A stretch of DNA of 64,000 nucleotides from Bacteroidota bacterium (GCA_018266775.1 JAFDZS010000015.1:1-64000), one strand, 5' to 3'; counted from the stretch's first letter, positions 7,359 to 17,229 are shown. The notes: generated by a model not told the origin, from the letters alone. Program-made: numbers and translations.

Positions 7359-8633
7359 ATGAACCGCTGTTTTTTATTATTCTTTTTTCTTGCGGCCGCA
7401 TGTACTTCCCGTGCACAATCCAATGCAGATACATTGCAGATGGATATGCAACAGGCCGAAAAAATTTTTCTGCAAAAGAACTTATCCCTTCTTGCTGCAC
7501 AGTACAACGTAAACATCAATGAAGCACTGATCAAACAGGCAAAGCTTTGGGACAACCCGGTATTGGCCACTGATCAAAACATTTACGACAATAGCGGCAA
7601 ATTCTTTGCCCATAATGCCGATAATGGACAGGTATACGTGCAGGTGCAACAATTGATCCGTACAGCAGGTAAAAGAACCAAACTGGCACAACTTGCCGTT
7701 GATAATACACAACTGGCAAAGGAGCAGTTTGATGATGTGATGCGAAGCCTCAGGTACACGCTGCAAAGTGATTTCCTGGAACTGAGCCATCTTATGAAAA
7801 CTAAAAAAGTTTACGATGGCGAGATTGCAGAAATGGAACATCTCGTTTACGGAGTGAATGAAGAGTACAAAGCCGGGAATATCTCCCTTAAAGATAACAT
7901 GCGGCTGAAAGCACTTTTATTCAGCCTTAAAAATGAACTGGTGAATGTGCAGGCACAATTAATGCCTTTGCAAACCGAAGTACATTTTTTATTGCAGGAT
8001 AGTTCCACCACTTTTATCGAACCACAGTTTGATTACCAGTTGCCGGCCATTATTAATTACAAGCTCGATCCGCTGGACAGCCTGGTTGCACGGGCTATTG
8101 CTTCAAGGCCTGATGCTAAAATGGCGCAGACCCAACTCGATTTTCAAAATCATAACCTGGTATATCAAAAAGCATTGGCAAAACCTGATGTTACTGTGGG
8201 CACGGAGTTTGACCAGCGCAGCAGTTATGCACCAAACTATGTAGGCCTTGCCGTATCGTTGCCATTAAATATTTTTAATAAGAACCAGGGGAATATTAAA
8301 TCGGCACAATTTGCCGTTAAGCAGCAGGCTGTGATTAAAGATCAGCAGACCTTAAAAATTCAAAGTGAAGTGAGCAGTGCTGTACAAAAATTTCTTTACT
8401 ATCAAAAAGTGAATGACCCTGAGCAACTGACATTCTCTCAACAGTACGACACCCTATTCAACAATATGATCAAAAGTTACCGTGACAGGCAATTGAACCT
8501 GCTTGACCTGATTGATTTTATTGATGCCTATAAAGACAGTAAGCTGAAATTGACAGACCAGCACAACAGCCTGGTAAAATCGGCGCTTGATTTAAACTAT
8601 ACGATTAACTCCACCATCATTGATGTAAAATAA
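7359..8633 (+). CDS. TolC-family outer membrane factor of a metal RND efflux system
   Basis: The protein has 424 residues with a signal peptide (about 1-19, ending SRAQ). It has the all-helical composition of outer membrane efflux proteins (OEP/TolC family), with two heptad-rich halves at about 40-220 and 235-420. It should form the trimeric outer membrane channel used by the adaptor and RND pump encoded next. It is the first gene of the operon downstream of operator array 2. A 5-base gap separates it from the adaptor gene. It is CzcC-like by context. Confidence 0.88.
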   Translation: MNRCFLLFFFLAAACTSRAQSNADTLQMDMQQAEKIFLQKNLSLLAAQYNVNINEALIKQAKLWDNPVLATDQNIYDNSGKFFAHNADNGQVYVQVQQLIRTAGKRTKLAQLAVDNTQLAKEQFDDVMRSLRYTLQSDFLELSHLMKTKKVYDGEIAEMEHLVYGVNEEYKAGNISLKDNMRLKALLFSLKNELVNVQAQLMPLQTEVHFLLQDSSTTFIEPQFDYQLPAIINYKLDPLDSLVARAIASRPDAKMAQTQLDFQNHNLVYQKALAKPDVTVGTEFDQRSSYAPNYVGLAVSLPLNIFNKNQGNIKSAQFAVKQQAVIKDQQTLKIQSEVSSAVQKFLYYQKVNDPEQLTFSQQYDTLFNNMIKSYRDRQLNLLDLIDFIDAYKDSKLKLTDQHNSLVKSALDLNYTINSTIIDVK

Positions 8634-8638
8634 CCCTT

Positions 8639-9751
8639 ATGACCAATCAATTCAAATTATACAGCATAGCCACTATCATATTTTCTGTACTGTTATTTTC
8701 CTGTAAAGACAAGGAACCTGAAAATACAGCACCTAAAAAAGTGTGCATCAGCGACACCATGTCGAAAAGCACTAAAATAGATACAGCCACTATAAACAGT
8801 ATGAGCGATGAATTAAAGCTCAGTGGCGAGATCAATTTCGATGATAAAAAAGTAACTAAAGTTTTTGCCTTCAGCAGTGGCCAGGTGATTAAAGTAAATG
8901 TTTCCGTTGGTGATAAAGTATCACGCGGGCAGGTGCTGGCTATTATAAAAAGTGCAGACATTGCCGGAAACTACAGCGACCTTTCTACAGCCGGCAATGA
9001 TGTGGCCATTGCAAAAAAAGCGTTGGATAACACCGAGTCTTTATACAAAAATGGCATTGCCAGCGAAAGAGAATATATAGAAGCAAAAGAAAATTACCAG
9101 CGTGCGGTAACATCGGCAGCAAAAATAAAATCGCAGATCACTATCAATGGTGGTGGCCGTACTTCTGAAAACGGAACCTATGTAATTACTGCGCCACAAA
9201 CCGGTTATGTGGTGGAGAAAAAGATCAGTGAGGGAGGATTCATCCGCAGCGATGCCAGCGATAACCTGTTTACCATTGGCGACATCAGTGAAGTATGGGT
9301 ATGGGCGAATGTATATGAAACAGATATCGCCAAAGTAAAAGAAGGTTACGATGCTGCCATCACCACACTCGCTTATCCCGACAAAGTGTTTCACGGTAAA
9401 GTGGATGAAGTATATAACGTACTGGATCCTGTAACCAAAGTGATGAAAATAAAGATCAGGCTGGAGAATAAAAACCAGGAACTAAAGCCGGAAATGTTTG
9501 CCAACATCTCCATTACCAATCCTAAAGGGGAAAAAGAATTGTGCATACCCAAAGAAGCGGTACTTCCCGATGGCGCAAAGAATTTTGTTGTGCTGTATAA
9601 TTCCAATTGTGATTTAAAAATAAGGGAGATACAAATTCTTAAAACAATAGACGATAATACATTTATTAAATCAGGCTTAGCTGACGGCGATAAAGTTTTA
9701 GGCTCTAACCAGATTCTTTTTTACAAAGCATTACAGGATCAGCAGAACTAA
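8639..9751 (+). CDS. Lipoprotein periplasmic adaptor (membrane fusion protein) of RND efflux
   Basis: The protein has 370 residues. A lipoprotein signal has its lipobox ending at C22 (LLFSC), so it is probably anchored in the inner membrane by lipid. A lipoyl-like half (SGQVIKVNVSVGDKVSRGQ) at about 80-98 and its partner (APQTGYVVEKKISEGGFI) near 182-200 flank a helical hairpin, followed by beta-barrel and membrane-proximal domains. It belongs to the CusB/CzcB type and joins the pump to the outer membrane channel. The nearest neighbours are its own channel and pump genes. The adaptor is single while the pumps are two, so it may serve both. Confidence 0.88.
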   Translation: MTNQFKLYSIATIIFSVLLFSCKDKEPENTAPKKVCISDTMSKSTKIDTATINSMSDELKLSGEINFDDKKVTKVFAFSSGQVIKVNVSVGDKVSRGQVLAIIKSADIAGNYSDLSTAGNDVAIAKKALDNTESLYKNGIASEREYIEAKENYQRAVTSAAKIKSQITINGGGRTSENGTYVITAPQTGYVVEKKISEGGFIRSDASDNLFTIGDISEVWVWANVYETDIAKVKEGYDAAITTLAYPDKVFHGKVDEVYNVLDPVTKVMKIKIRLENKNQELKPEMFANISITNPKGEKELCIPKEAVLPDGAKNFVVLYNSNCDLKIREIQILKTIDDNTFIKSGLADGDKVLGSNQILFYKALQDQQN

Positions 9752-9786
9752 TACTGTCGCCGGAAAATTCCGTACAGTAAATCAAT

Positions 9787-12700
9787 ATGAATAAGTTTAT
9801 CAGGCAAATCATCTACTTTTCGCTGCGGCACCGCTACTTCATATTTTTTATGACAGCAGTGCTGGTTGCATTGGGTATTTGGGCATATAAGGAAACAGCG
9901 ATAGAAACCTTTCCTGATGTGACCAATACACAGATCATCATCATTACCCAATGGCCGGGAAGAAGTGCAGAAGAAGTGGAGAAATTCATTACTATACCAC
10001 TGGAAACTGAGTTGAACAGTGTGCAGAAAAAAATTAACCTGCGTACCAATTCATCTTTCGGTTTAAGTTATGTAACACTCATCTTTGATGATGATGTGGA
10101 TGATGCATTTGCAAGGCAGCAGGTAATGAGCCGTATCATTAATGCAGATTTGCCTGACGGAGTGAAGCCTGAAGTGCAACCGCCTTATGGGCCAACAGGA
10201 GAAATTTACCGCTATACTTTGCAAAGCAAAACAGTAAACATCCGTGAATTAACTGCCATCCAGGATTGGGTTTTAGACAGGCAATTTAAAAGTGTGCCGG
10301 GTGTGGCCGATGTGAACACATTTGGCGGTGAGGAGAAAACCTTTGAAGTAAGCGTGAATCCAGACTTACTGGTGAAATACAATCTTTCATCACTGGATGT
10401 GTTCAATGCCATTTCAAGAAGCAATGTGAATGTAGGCGGCGATGTTATAAAAAGAAGTGGAGAAGCTTATGTGGTACGTGGTATTGGTTTACTGAACAGC
10501 ATTGATGAGATCAATAATGTTATTGTTAATAAAATCAATGGCGTTCCCATACTGGTACAAAATGTGGCAACTGTTGTAGAGAGTGCCAAACCCAAACTGG
10601 GTACCGTTTCACTGGATGGGCAGCCTAACCAGGTGGAAGGGATTGTCGTGATGCGTAAAGGAGAAAATCCATCTGAAGTGCTTGACCTGCTGCATCAAAA
10701 AGTGGAAGACCTTAATACCAATATTTTGCCTAAAGATGTAAAGATTGTTCCATTTTACGACCGGACTGTTTTAATGGATTATGCCACAGAAACAGTGATC
10801 CACAATTTACTGGAAGGCATTATCCTGGTTACGGTAATCGTTTTTATGTTCATGGCCGATTGGCGTACAACATTAACAGTTAGTATTATCATTCCATTGT
10901 CTCTGCTGTTTGCTTTTATCTGCATGCGTATAAAAGGAATGAATGCTAACCTGCTGAGCATGGGTGCAGTAGACTTTGGTATTATTATAGACGGTGCCGT
11001 AGTGATGGTGGAAGGATTGTTTGTTGCATTAGATCACCGGGCAAGGGAGGTGGGTATGGAGAAATTCAATAAGCTGGCAAAACTCGGCTTGTTTAAGACG
11101 AAAGGGGCAGAAATGGGTAAAGCCATCTTCTTTTCAAAACTGATCATCATTACCTGCCTTATTCCCATTTTTGCTTTCCGCAAAGTGGAAGGTAAAATGT
11201 TCTCCCCGCTTGCATATACATTAGGTTTTGCGTTGCTGGGTGCTTTATTGCTTACATTAACATTGGTGCCTGCATTGTCGAGTATTTTACTGCGCAGGAA
11301 CGTAAGGGAGAAACATAACCCTGTGGTTAGTTTTTTTGAAAAGGGCGTGGCGAAACTTTTTAATATGGTCTACCGTAACCAAAAGAAAAGTGTCATCATT
11401 GCATTCATCATAATGCTGCTGTCTTTTCTTTCTTTTAAATTTTTAGGATCGGAATTTTTGCCGCAATTAAATGAAGGTGCATTATGGGTAACAGCGGAAT
11501 TGCCAAGAAGTGTATCGCTGGATGAGGCAGACAGTATTTCGGCAAAAATAGAAAGCACCATCAGAACTTTTCCCGAAGTAAGGCATGCATTAACGCAAGT
11601 GGGACGAACCAATGATGGTACTGATCCAAAAGGTTTTTTTAACGTGCAGGTGGCAGTTGATCTTGCGCCACAAAAAGAATGGAAAAATAAATTAAGTTAT
11701 GATGACCTCGTGAATGAGATAGATGAAAAGCTGAACGTATATCCGGGCATAGTATTCAACTACTCGCAACCCATCAGGGATAATGTGGCAGAAGCTGTGG
11801 CAGGCGTACCCGCCGCACTGGCGGTGAAAATATTTGGAAAAGATTTTAATGTACTGGATTCAAACGCCAATAAAATTTACGATGTGCTTAAAGGCATAAA
11901 AGGTGTTGAAGACCTGGGTGTGATACGCAACCTCGGGCAACCAGAATTTCGTATTGAACTGAACCAGGAGAAAATGGCCCGTTATGGTATCAGTACTGCT
12001 GATGCAAATGCAGTAATTGAAATGGCCATTGGCGGTAAAGCAGCAACAGAATTATATGAAGGAGAAAGAAAGTTTGACATCCGCATCCGTTACCAGGAAG
12101 CCTACCGGGCCACACAGGATGCCATTGAAAATTTAATGATACCCACACTGGACGGCGTAAAAGTTCCGTTAAAAGAAATTGCAGATATTGTTACGCTTAC
12201 AGGCCCGGCATTTATCTACCGCGATAATAATGCCCGTTATATCACTGTAAAATTTTCAGTACGTGGCAGAGACCTTGGCAGCACCATTGCAGAAGCGCAA
12301 CAAAAAGTAGATGCAGCAATCAAATTGCCTCATGGCTATTCAACCACATGGAATGGAGAATTTGAGAATCAGCAAAGGGCTACCAAAACACTGGAACAGG
12401 TAGTGCCGGTTTGTTTACTCGTCATCTTTTTGATTTTGTTTGTAACGTTTGGCAATGCTAAAGATGCATTGCTCACTATCATGAATGTTCCTTTTGCATT
12501 GATCGGTGGTATACTGGCGTTGCACATTACCGGCATCAACTTCAGCATCAGCGCCGGTATTGGTTTCATAGCATTGTTCGGTGTGTGTATTCAGAATGGT
12601 GTGATATTGATTTCGGTGTTCAAAAAAAACCTGGAGGAAAAAATGAATTTCAATGATGCGATACGGCAGGGTGTGATTTCGCGGGTACGCCCGGTTGTGA

Positions 12701-12942
12701 TGACAGCTTTAATGGCGATGATTGGTTTATTGCCGGCGGCAATCAGCCATGGCATAGGCAGCGAAACACAAAAACCTTTGGCGGTAGTAGTTATCGGCGG
12801 GCTGATCACTTCGACCATCCTTACATTACTGATACTACCGGTAATTTATGCACTGGAATACAAATTGACGCACAACAGGTCCAACAGGAAGTTATTACGT
12901 AAAGCGGGGTTAGTAAGTAAAATAGAAAAAAATAACCAATAA
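9787..12942 (+). CDS. czcA: CzcA-type heavy-metal RND efflux pump (copy 1)
   Basis: The protein has 1051 residues, full length for the HME-RND family, with 12 expected membrane helices and two large periplasmic loops. TM4 carries D396, D402 and E409 (DFGIIIDGAVVMVE). The spacing is that of the proton-relay residues D402, D408 and E415 of Cupriavidus CzcA. The DFG...DG form marks the divalent-cation group (Co, Zn, Cd, Ni) rather than CusA-type Cu/Ag pumps, which read AIGAMVDAA here. Metal range is inferred from this motif. It lies 35 bases after the adaptor gene in the same operon. Confidence 0.93.
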   Translation: MNKFIRQIIYFSLRHRYFIFFMTAVLVALGIWAYKETAIETFPDVTNTQIIIITQWPGRSAEEVEKFITIPLETELNSVQKKINLRTNSSFGLSYVTLIFDDDVDDAFARQQVMSRIINADLPDGVKPEVQPPYGPTGEIYRYTLQSKTVNIRELTAIQDWVLDRQFKSVPGVADVNTFGGEEKTFEVSVNPDLLVKYNLSSLDVFNAISRSNVNVGGDVIKRSGEAYVVRGIGLLNSIDEINNVIVNKINGVPILVQNVATVVESAKPKLGTVSLDGQPNQVEGIVVMRKGENPSEVLDLLHQKVEDLNTNILPKDVKIVPFYDRTVLMDYATETVIHNLLEGIILVTVIVFMFMADWRTTLTVSIIIPLSLLFAFICMRIKGMNANLLSMGAVDFGIIIDGAVVMVEGLFVALDHRAREVGMEKFNKLAKLGLFKTKGAEMGKAIFFSKLIIITCLIPIFAFRKVEGKMFSPLAYTLGFALLGALLLTLTLVPALSSILLRRNVREKHNPVVSFFEKGVAKLFNMVYRNQKKSVIIAFIIMLLSFLSFKFLGSEFLPQLNEGALWVTAELPRSVSLDEADSISAKIESTIRTFPEVRHALTQVGRTNDGTDPKGFFNVQVAVDLAPQKEWKNKLSYDDLVNEIDEKLNVYPGIVFNYSQPIRDNVAEAVAGVPAALAVKIFGKDFNVLDSNANKIYDVLKGIKGVEDLGVIRNLGQPEFRIELNQEKMARYGISTADANAVIEMAIGGKAATELYEGERKFDIRIRYQEAYRATQDAIENLMIPTLDGVKVPLKEIADIVTLTGPAFIYRDNNARYITVKFSVRGRDLGSTIAEAQQKVDAAIKLPHGYSTTWNGEFENQQRATKTLEQVVPVCLLVIFLILFVTFGNAKDALLTIMNVPFALIGGILALHITGINFSISAGIGFIALFGVCIQNGVILISVFKKNLEEKMNFNDAIRQGVISRVRPVVMTALMAMIGLLPAAISHGIGSETQKPLAVVVIGGLITSTILTLLILPVIYALEYKLTHNRSNRKLLRKAGLVSKIEKNNQ

Positions 12943-13090
12943 AATTTTGATTACAATAAGGAAATAACATTTAAAAACATATTGCCTCCTGCTATATCAT
13001 TAATGCATCAAACACGTGATGTAATTAATGAAAGCCTGCCATTTTTATAATGGCATTTGGCTTTTGAGGTAGTAAAAAACAAAAGGAAAA

Positions 13091-13117
13091 ATGAGTAAGG
13101 CCGAAAAGAAAACGTAG
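13091..13117 (+). pseudogene. Possible remnant of a TetR-family regulator start, or an 8-codon leader ORF
   Basis: An ATG preceded by AAAAGGAAAA opens an 8-residue frame, MSKAEKKT, and then a stop. Many Bacteroidota TetR regulators begin MSKAEKT followed by an II...IF pattern, and the same frame after the stop reads IIFYEMIDATIFSNYH. The resemblance is short and may be chance. Nothing else gene-like is visible in the 252-base gap 12943-13194, which also has a weak hairpin at about 13038-13057 (TGCCATT...AATGGCA). Confidence 0.2.
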
Positions 13118-13194
13118 ATCATCTTTTATGAAATGATTGACGCAACCATATTCAGTAACTATCATTAAAATGGACTGCAGTCCGCAAAACCACC

Positions 13195-16100
13195 ATGAAC
13201 AAGTTCATTAAACGAATCATCCATTTCTCGTTAAGGCACCGGTATTTTGTTTTCTTTATGACCGCTATATTAGTGGCACTGGGCATCTGGGCTTATAAAG
13301 AAACGCCTGTAGAAACTTTTCCCGATGTAACCAATACGCAGATCATCATCATTGCACAATGGCCGGGAAGAAGTGCCGAAGAAGTGGAGAAGTTCATCAC
13401 CATTCCACTGGAAACAGTGCTGAATTCTGTACAGAAAAAATCAAACCTGCGTTCCACCTCTGCATTTGGGCTAAGTTATATCCGTATCATTTTTGATGAT
13501 GATGTGGACGATGCTTTTGCCCGGCAGCAAGTGCTGAGCCGGTTGGGCGGAGCAGATTTACCCGATGGCGTAAAGCCGGATGTGCAGCCACCGTATGGGC
13601 CAACAGGAGAAATTTTCCGGTACACATTAAAGAGCAGCACTAAATCTATACGCGATTTAACTACTATCCAGGATTGGGTTTTAGACAGGCAGTTTAAATC
13701 TATACCCGGTGTGGCAGATGTAAACAGTTTTGGTGGCGAAGAAAAAGCTTTTGAAGTGAGTGTAAACCCTGATATGCTCATCAAGTATAACCTTACATCG
13801 CTGGATGTATACAATGCCATTTCAAAAAGTAACGTCAACGTTGGTGGTGATGCAATTGAAAAAAACGGGCAGGCCTATATTGTACGTGGCATTGGTTTGC
13901 TGAACAGCATTGATGAGATACAGAATATCATCATCAGTAAAGTGAATGGTGTGCCGTTGCTGGTGCGAAATGTAGCGCAGGTGGTGGAAGCCGGGAAACC
14001 AAGGTTGGGCAAAGTATCAAGAGATAAACAGGCTGATGTGATTGAAGGTATTGTGGTAATGCGCAAAGGAGAAAATCCGTCAGAAGTTTTGGATCGTGTA
14101 AACGAAAAAGTAAAAGAACTCAATACGAAAATTTTGCCCAAAGATGTTAAGATAGATACATTTTATGACCGTACTGTGCTGATGGATTATGCGCAGGAAA
14201 CGGTGATACACAACCTTATTGAAGGAATTTTACTCGTAACCATCATTGTGTTATTGTTTATGGCTAACTGGAAAACTACGGTAACAGTTGCCATCATCAT
14301 TCCATTGTCTTTATTGTTTGCATTCATTTGCATGCGCATTAAAGGGATGAGTGCGAATTTGCTGAGTATGGGTGCTATTGATTTTGGTATTATCATAGAT
14401 GGCGCAGTCGTAATGGTGGAAGGTTTGTTTGTAGCAATGGATCACCGGGCAAGAGAAGTGGGCATGGAGAAATTCAATAAACTGGCCAAGTTAGGTTTGT
14501 TTAAAAGTACAGGGACGGAAATGGGCAAAGCTATTTTCTTTTCTAAAATAATCATTCTTACCTGCCTCGTACCCATTTTTGCTTTTCAGAAAGTGGAAGG
14601 AAAAATGTTCTCGCCGCTGGCGTATACATTGGGTTTTGCATTATTGGGCGCATTACTGTTTACGCTTACACTTGTACCAGCACTGTCAAGTATTTTGCTC
14701 CGCAAAAACGTTCGGGAAAAACATAATCCTGTAGTAACGTTTTTTGAAAAAGGAGTAACATTTCTTTTCAACGTTGTATATCGTAACCAGAAGAAAAGTG
14801 TGTTGGTTGCGGTTGCCGCGATGATCGTTTGTTTCTTTTCTGCAAAATTTTTGGGAACAGAATTTTTACCCGAACTGAATGAAGGTGCGTTATGGGTGGA
14901 AGCGGAATTGCCGATGAGCGTTTCGCTTTCAGAAGCAGATTCGGTATCGCAGAAAATGATACAGATATTGTCCAATTTCCCCGAGGTGCAGCAAACATTG
15001 TCACAGGTAGGGCGTACTAACGATGGCACAGACCCGAAGGGATTTTTTAACGTGCAGATACAGGTAGACCTGAAACCCAAAAAACAATGGAAGCGGGACA
15101 TCAGCGAGGAGAAACTGATTGATGAAATGGACGAGCAACTGAATAAAATTCCGGGCATAGTATTCAACTATTCACAACCAATACGGGACAATGTGGAAGA
15201 AGCCGTAGCAGGTGTCAACGCAGCGTTGGCAGTAAAGATATTCGGTCCAGATTTCAATACACTCGACAGTACGGCAAAGAAAATACTGGAAGTGCTGCGT
15301 ACGGTAAAAGGAATTGATGATTTGGGATTGCTGCGTAATCTTGGACAACCTGAATTCAGAATTGCACTGGATCAGCAAAAGATGGCTTTGTACGGAGTGA
15401 ATACTGCAGATGCGAACGCTGTAATTGAGATGGCTATTGGTGGTAAAGCCGCAACGGAATTGTATGAAGGGGAAAGAAAATTTGATATCCGCCTCCGCTA
15501 TCAAAAAGAATACAGAAGCACGCAGGAAGAAATTGAAAAGCTGATGATTCCTACCAATGATGGTTCAAAAGTACCATTGAAAGAAATTGCCAGTTTTCAA
15601 ACCCTTACAGGCCCGGCATTTATTTACAGGGACAATAATACAAGGCATATAGCAGTAAAGTTTTCAGTGCGTGGCCGCGACCTGGGCAGCACCATTGCAG
15701 AAGCGCAGCAAAAAGTAAATGCAGAAGTGCAATTGCCAGATGGCTACACTGCCACATGGAATGGCGAATTTGAAAACCAGCAACGGGCGTCTAAAACACT
15801 GGCCAGGGTGGTGCCTATTTGTTTGCTGGTCATCTTCCTGATTTTATTTATGACGTATGGTAACGTAAAAGATGCAGTGCTTACTATCATGAATGTTCCC
15901 TTTGCTTTGATTGGTGGTATACTGGCGTTGCATATCACCGGTATCAATTTCAGCATCAGTGCAGGTATTGGTTTCATTGCGTTGTTTGGCGTGTGTATTC
16001 AAAATGGGGTGATACTAATATCGGTATTCCGGAAGAACCTGGATGCTGGCATGCAACTGGATGATGCCATAAAGCAGGGTGTAATATCAAGGGTAAGGCC

Positions 16101-16350
16101 TGTGGTGATGACCGCATTGATGGCTATGATTGGATTGATGCCTGCAGCAATCAGTACCGGAATCGGAAGTGAAACACAAAAGCCTTTAGCCGTTGTGGTG
16201 ATTGGCGGGTTGGTTACTTCAACCATACTCACGCTGCTGATACTGCCGGTAATTTATTCGCTGGAATATAAACTCACCCATAAACGGGCAAACAGGAAGC
16301 TGCTGAGTAAAGCGGGCTTAGTAAGTAAAGTGGAAAAACCAAATACATAA
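13195..16350 (+). CDS. czcA: CzcA-type heavy-metal RND efflux pump (copy 2)
   Basis: The protein has 1051 residues and aligns over its whole length, with the same motif positions, to the pump encoded just upstream. D396, D402 and E409 in TM4 are all kept. It has clearly diverged, for example in the first periplasmic loop (ADLPDG preceded by LGG instead of IIN, KSSTKSIRD instead of QSKTVNIRE), so the duplication is not recent. No adaptor or outer membrane factor of its own is present. It probably shares those upstream. The 252-base gap before it could hold its own promoter. A strong terminator follows at 16364. Confidence 0.92.
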   Translation: MNKFIKRIIHFSLRHRYFVFFMTAILVALGIWAYKETPVETFPDVTNTQIIIIAQWPGRSAEEVEKFITIPLETVLNSVQKKSNLRSTSAFGLSYIRIIFDDDVDDAFARQQVLSRLGGADLPDGVKPDVQPPYGPTGEIFRYTLKSSTKSIRDLTTIQDWVLDRQFKSIPGVADVNSFGGEEKAFEVSVNPDMLIKYNLTSLDVYNAISKSNVNVGGDAIEKNGQAYIVRGIGLLNSIDEIQNIIISKVNGVPLLVRNVAQVVEAGKPRLGKVSRDKQADVIEGIVVMRKGENPSEVLDRVNEKVKELNTKILPKDVKIDTFYDRTVLMDYAQETVIHNLIEGILLVTIIVLLFMANWKTTVTVAIIIPLSLLFAFICMRIKGMSANLLSMGAIDFGIIIDGAVVMVEGLFVAMDHRAREVGMEKFNKLAKLGLFKSTGTEMGKAIFFSKIIILTCLVPIFAFQKVEGKMFSPLAYTLGFALLGALLFTLTLVPALSSILLRKNVREKHNPVVTFFEKGVTFLFNVVYRNQKKSVLVAVAAMIVCFFSAKFLGTEFLPELNEGALWVEAELPMSVSLSEADSVSQKMIQILSNFPEVQQTLSQVGRTNDGTDPKGFFNVQIQVDLKPKKQWKRDISEEKLIDEMDEQLNKIPGIVFNYSQPIRDNVEEAVAGVNAALAVKIFGPDFNTLDSTAKKILEVLRTVKGIDDLGLLRNLGQPEFRIALDQQKMALYGVNTADANAVIEMAIGGKAATELYEGERKFDIRLRYQKEYRSTQEEIEKLMIPTNDGSKVPLKEIASFQTLTGPAFIYRDNNTRHIAVKFSVRGRDLGSTIAEAQQKVNAEVQLPDGYTATWNGEFENQQRASKTLARVVPICLLVIFLILFMTYGNVKDAVLTIMNVPFALIGGILALHITGINFSISAGIGFIALFGVCIQNGVILISVFRKNLDAGMQLDDAIKQGVISRVRPVVMTALMAMIGLMPAAISTGIGSETQKPLAVVVIGGLVTSTILTLLILPVIYSLEYKLTHKRANRKLLSKAGLVSKVEKPNT

Positions 16351-16363
16351 GCATTGACCATGT

Positions 16364-16414
16364 ACAACCTGTTTAATCTGCATTGAATATGTGATTAAAC
16401 AGGTTGTGGTTTTA
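16364..16414 (+). terminator. Intrinsic terminator of the efflux operon
   Basis: Perfect 15-bp stem ACAACCTGTTTAATC/GATTAAACAGGTTGT with a 14-base loop, followed by GGTTTTAT. Confidence 0.82.
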
Positions 16415-16555
16415 TAATGGTTAAAAGGGGAAAATAAATCCGGCTATGATTTCTCACAAAACCATTCGGATGACCAATAATGTATATTCTATATTAACTA
16501 ACATAGCCTGAGGTTAACGCCTTACCACGATCATAAATAACAACTTCTATGCAAT

Positions 16556-16585
16556 AAAAAAGCCACCATTGCTGGTGGCCTTTTT
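16556..16585 (-). terminator. Intrinsic terminator of the repeat-protein gene
   Basis: Stem GCCACC/GGTGGC (16562-16567 and 16574-16579) flanked by A and T runs, so it can work in both directions. It lies just after the minus-strand gene. Confidence 0.8.
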
Positions 16586-16601
16586 ACGCATGTATCAAAG
16601 C

Positions 16602-16961
16602 TTAACTTTTTTTATTGGCTTTATACCTCATGTCAGGTGTACCATCTTTTTTGGTTGGTCCGGCAGCAGGAGCAGCACCAGCTTTATTTGCTTTATATCT
16701 TTTATCCGGAGTGCCATCTTTCTTCGTTGGGCCGGCAGCAGCGGGTGTTGCAGGTTTTGCGGCAGTAGCAGGAGCGGCGGCCGGAGCTGCTTTTTTATCT
16801 TTTTCCATTTTAACCACTTTTGCCGGGGCAGCAGCATCTTTTTTAGCTGCAGTCATTTTAGATTTGGAAGCGTCAGTGGCAGGTTTTGCAGGTGCGGTTT
16901 GAGCAATCGAAAAAGCGGTAAAACCTAAAACCGCCAGGGCTGATAAAACTAATTTTTTCAT
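16602..16961 (-). CDS. Small exported Ala/Lys/Pro-rich protein with GPTKKDGTPD repeats
   Basis: The protein has 119 residues from the ATG at 16961, which opens a signal peptide (MKKLVLSALAVLGFTAFSIAQ). The mature part is low complexity (Ala, Lys, Pro) and ends in two copies of GPTKKDGTPDxRYKANK. The same motif is familiar from uncharacterised Bacteroidota exported proteins. No enzyme domain is visible. The export signal argues against a histone-like role. Upstream, 17033-17058 holds three TTAAC boxes at 10- and 11-base steps on the coding strand, like those of the efflux operon. This suggests control by the same response regulator. Function unknown. Confidence 0.75.
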   Translation of the reverse strand: MKKLVLSALAVLGFTAFSIAQTAPAKPATDASKSKMTAAKKDAAAPAKVVKMEKDKKAAPAAAPATAAKPATPAAAGPTKKDGTPDKRYKANKAGAAPAAGPTKKDGTPDMRYKANKKS

Positions 16962-17032
16962 GATGGTAATTTTTATTTTAATAATACAGCAATTTATCAA
17001 TTACCAAAATCAAAAGTTTATTTAGCCTGGTG

Positions 17033-17059
17033 GTTAACTTGTGGTTAACCAAGGTTAAG
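17033..17059 (-). promoter_or_regulatory. TTAAC operator array upstream of the repeat-protein gene
   Basis: On the minus strand TTAAC occurs at 17058, 17048 and 17037 (steps 10 and 11). A -7-like element (AACTTTTG) begins 19 bases after the start of the last box. Layout and sequence match the arrays at 7127-7319. Confidence 0.55.
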
Positions 17060-17202
17060 AAAAGCATAAGAGGGGTCTGAACAGGCAGAACACCGCCTTA
17101 ATATGGCCGGTTGTGACACTGTATTGAAAGGTGTTCAGCAAAAAATAACGATGCGCCTGCCCGCTTTAAACACCAATGCGTACGGGTAAAATTCTTGTAA
17201 AA

Positions 17203-17229
17203 TAAAAAACCCGTTACCAGGTAACGGGC
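17203..17229 (-). terminator. Intrinsic terminator of rpsT
   Basis: Stem CCCGTTAC/GTAACGGG (17210-17228) with a 3-base loop. On the minus strand it is followed by a T run. Confidence 0.85.

Noticed and set aside
12943..13194. Separate strong promoter for the second pump
   Set aside because: No exact TAnnTTTG element or TTAAC array is visible in the gap, so it cannot be claimed, though a weaker promoter cannot be ruled out.
16602..16961. Histone H1-like DNA-binding protein
   Set aside because: The Lys/Ala/Pro-rich composition fits, but the N-terminus is a clear signal peptide, so the protein is exported.
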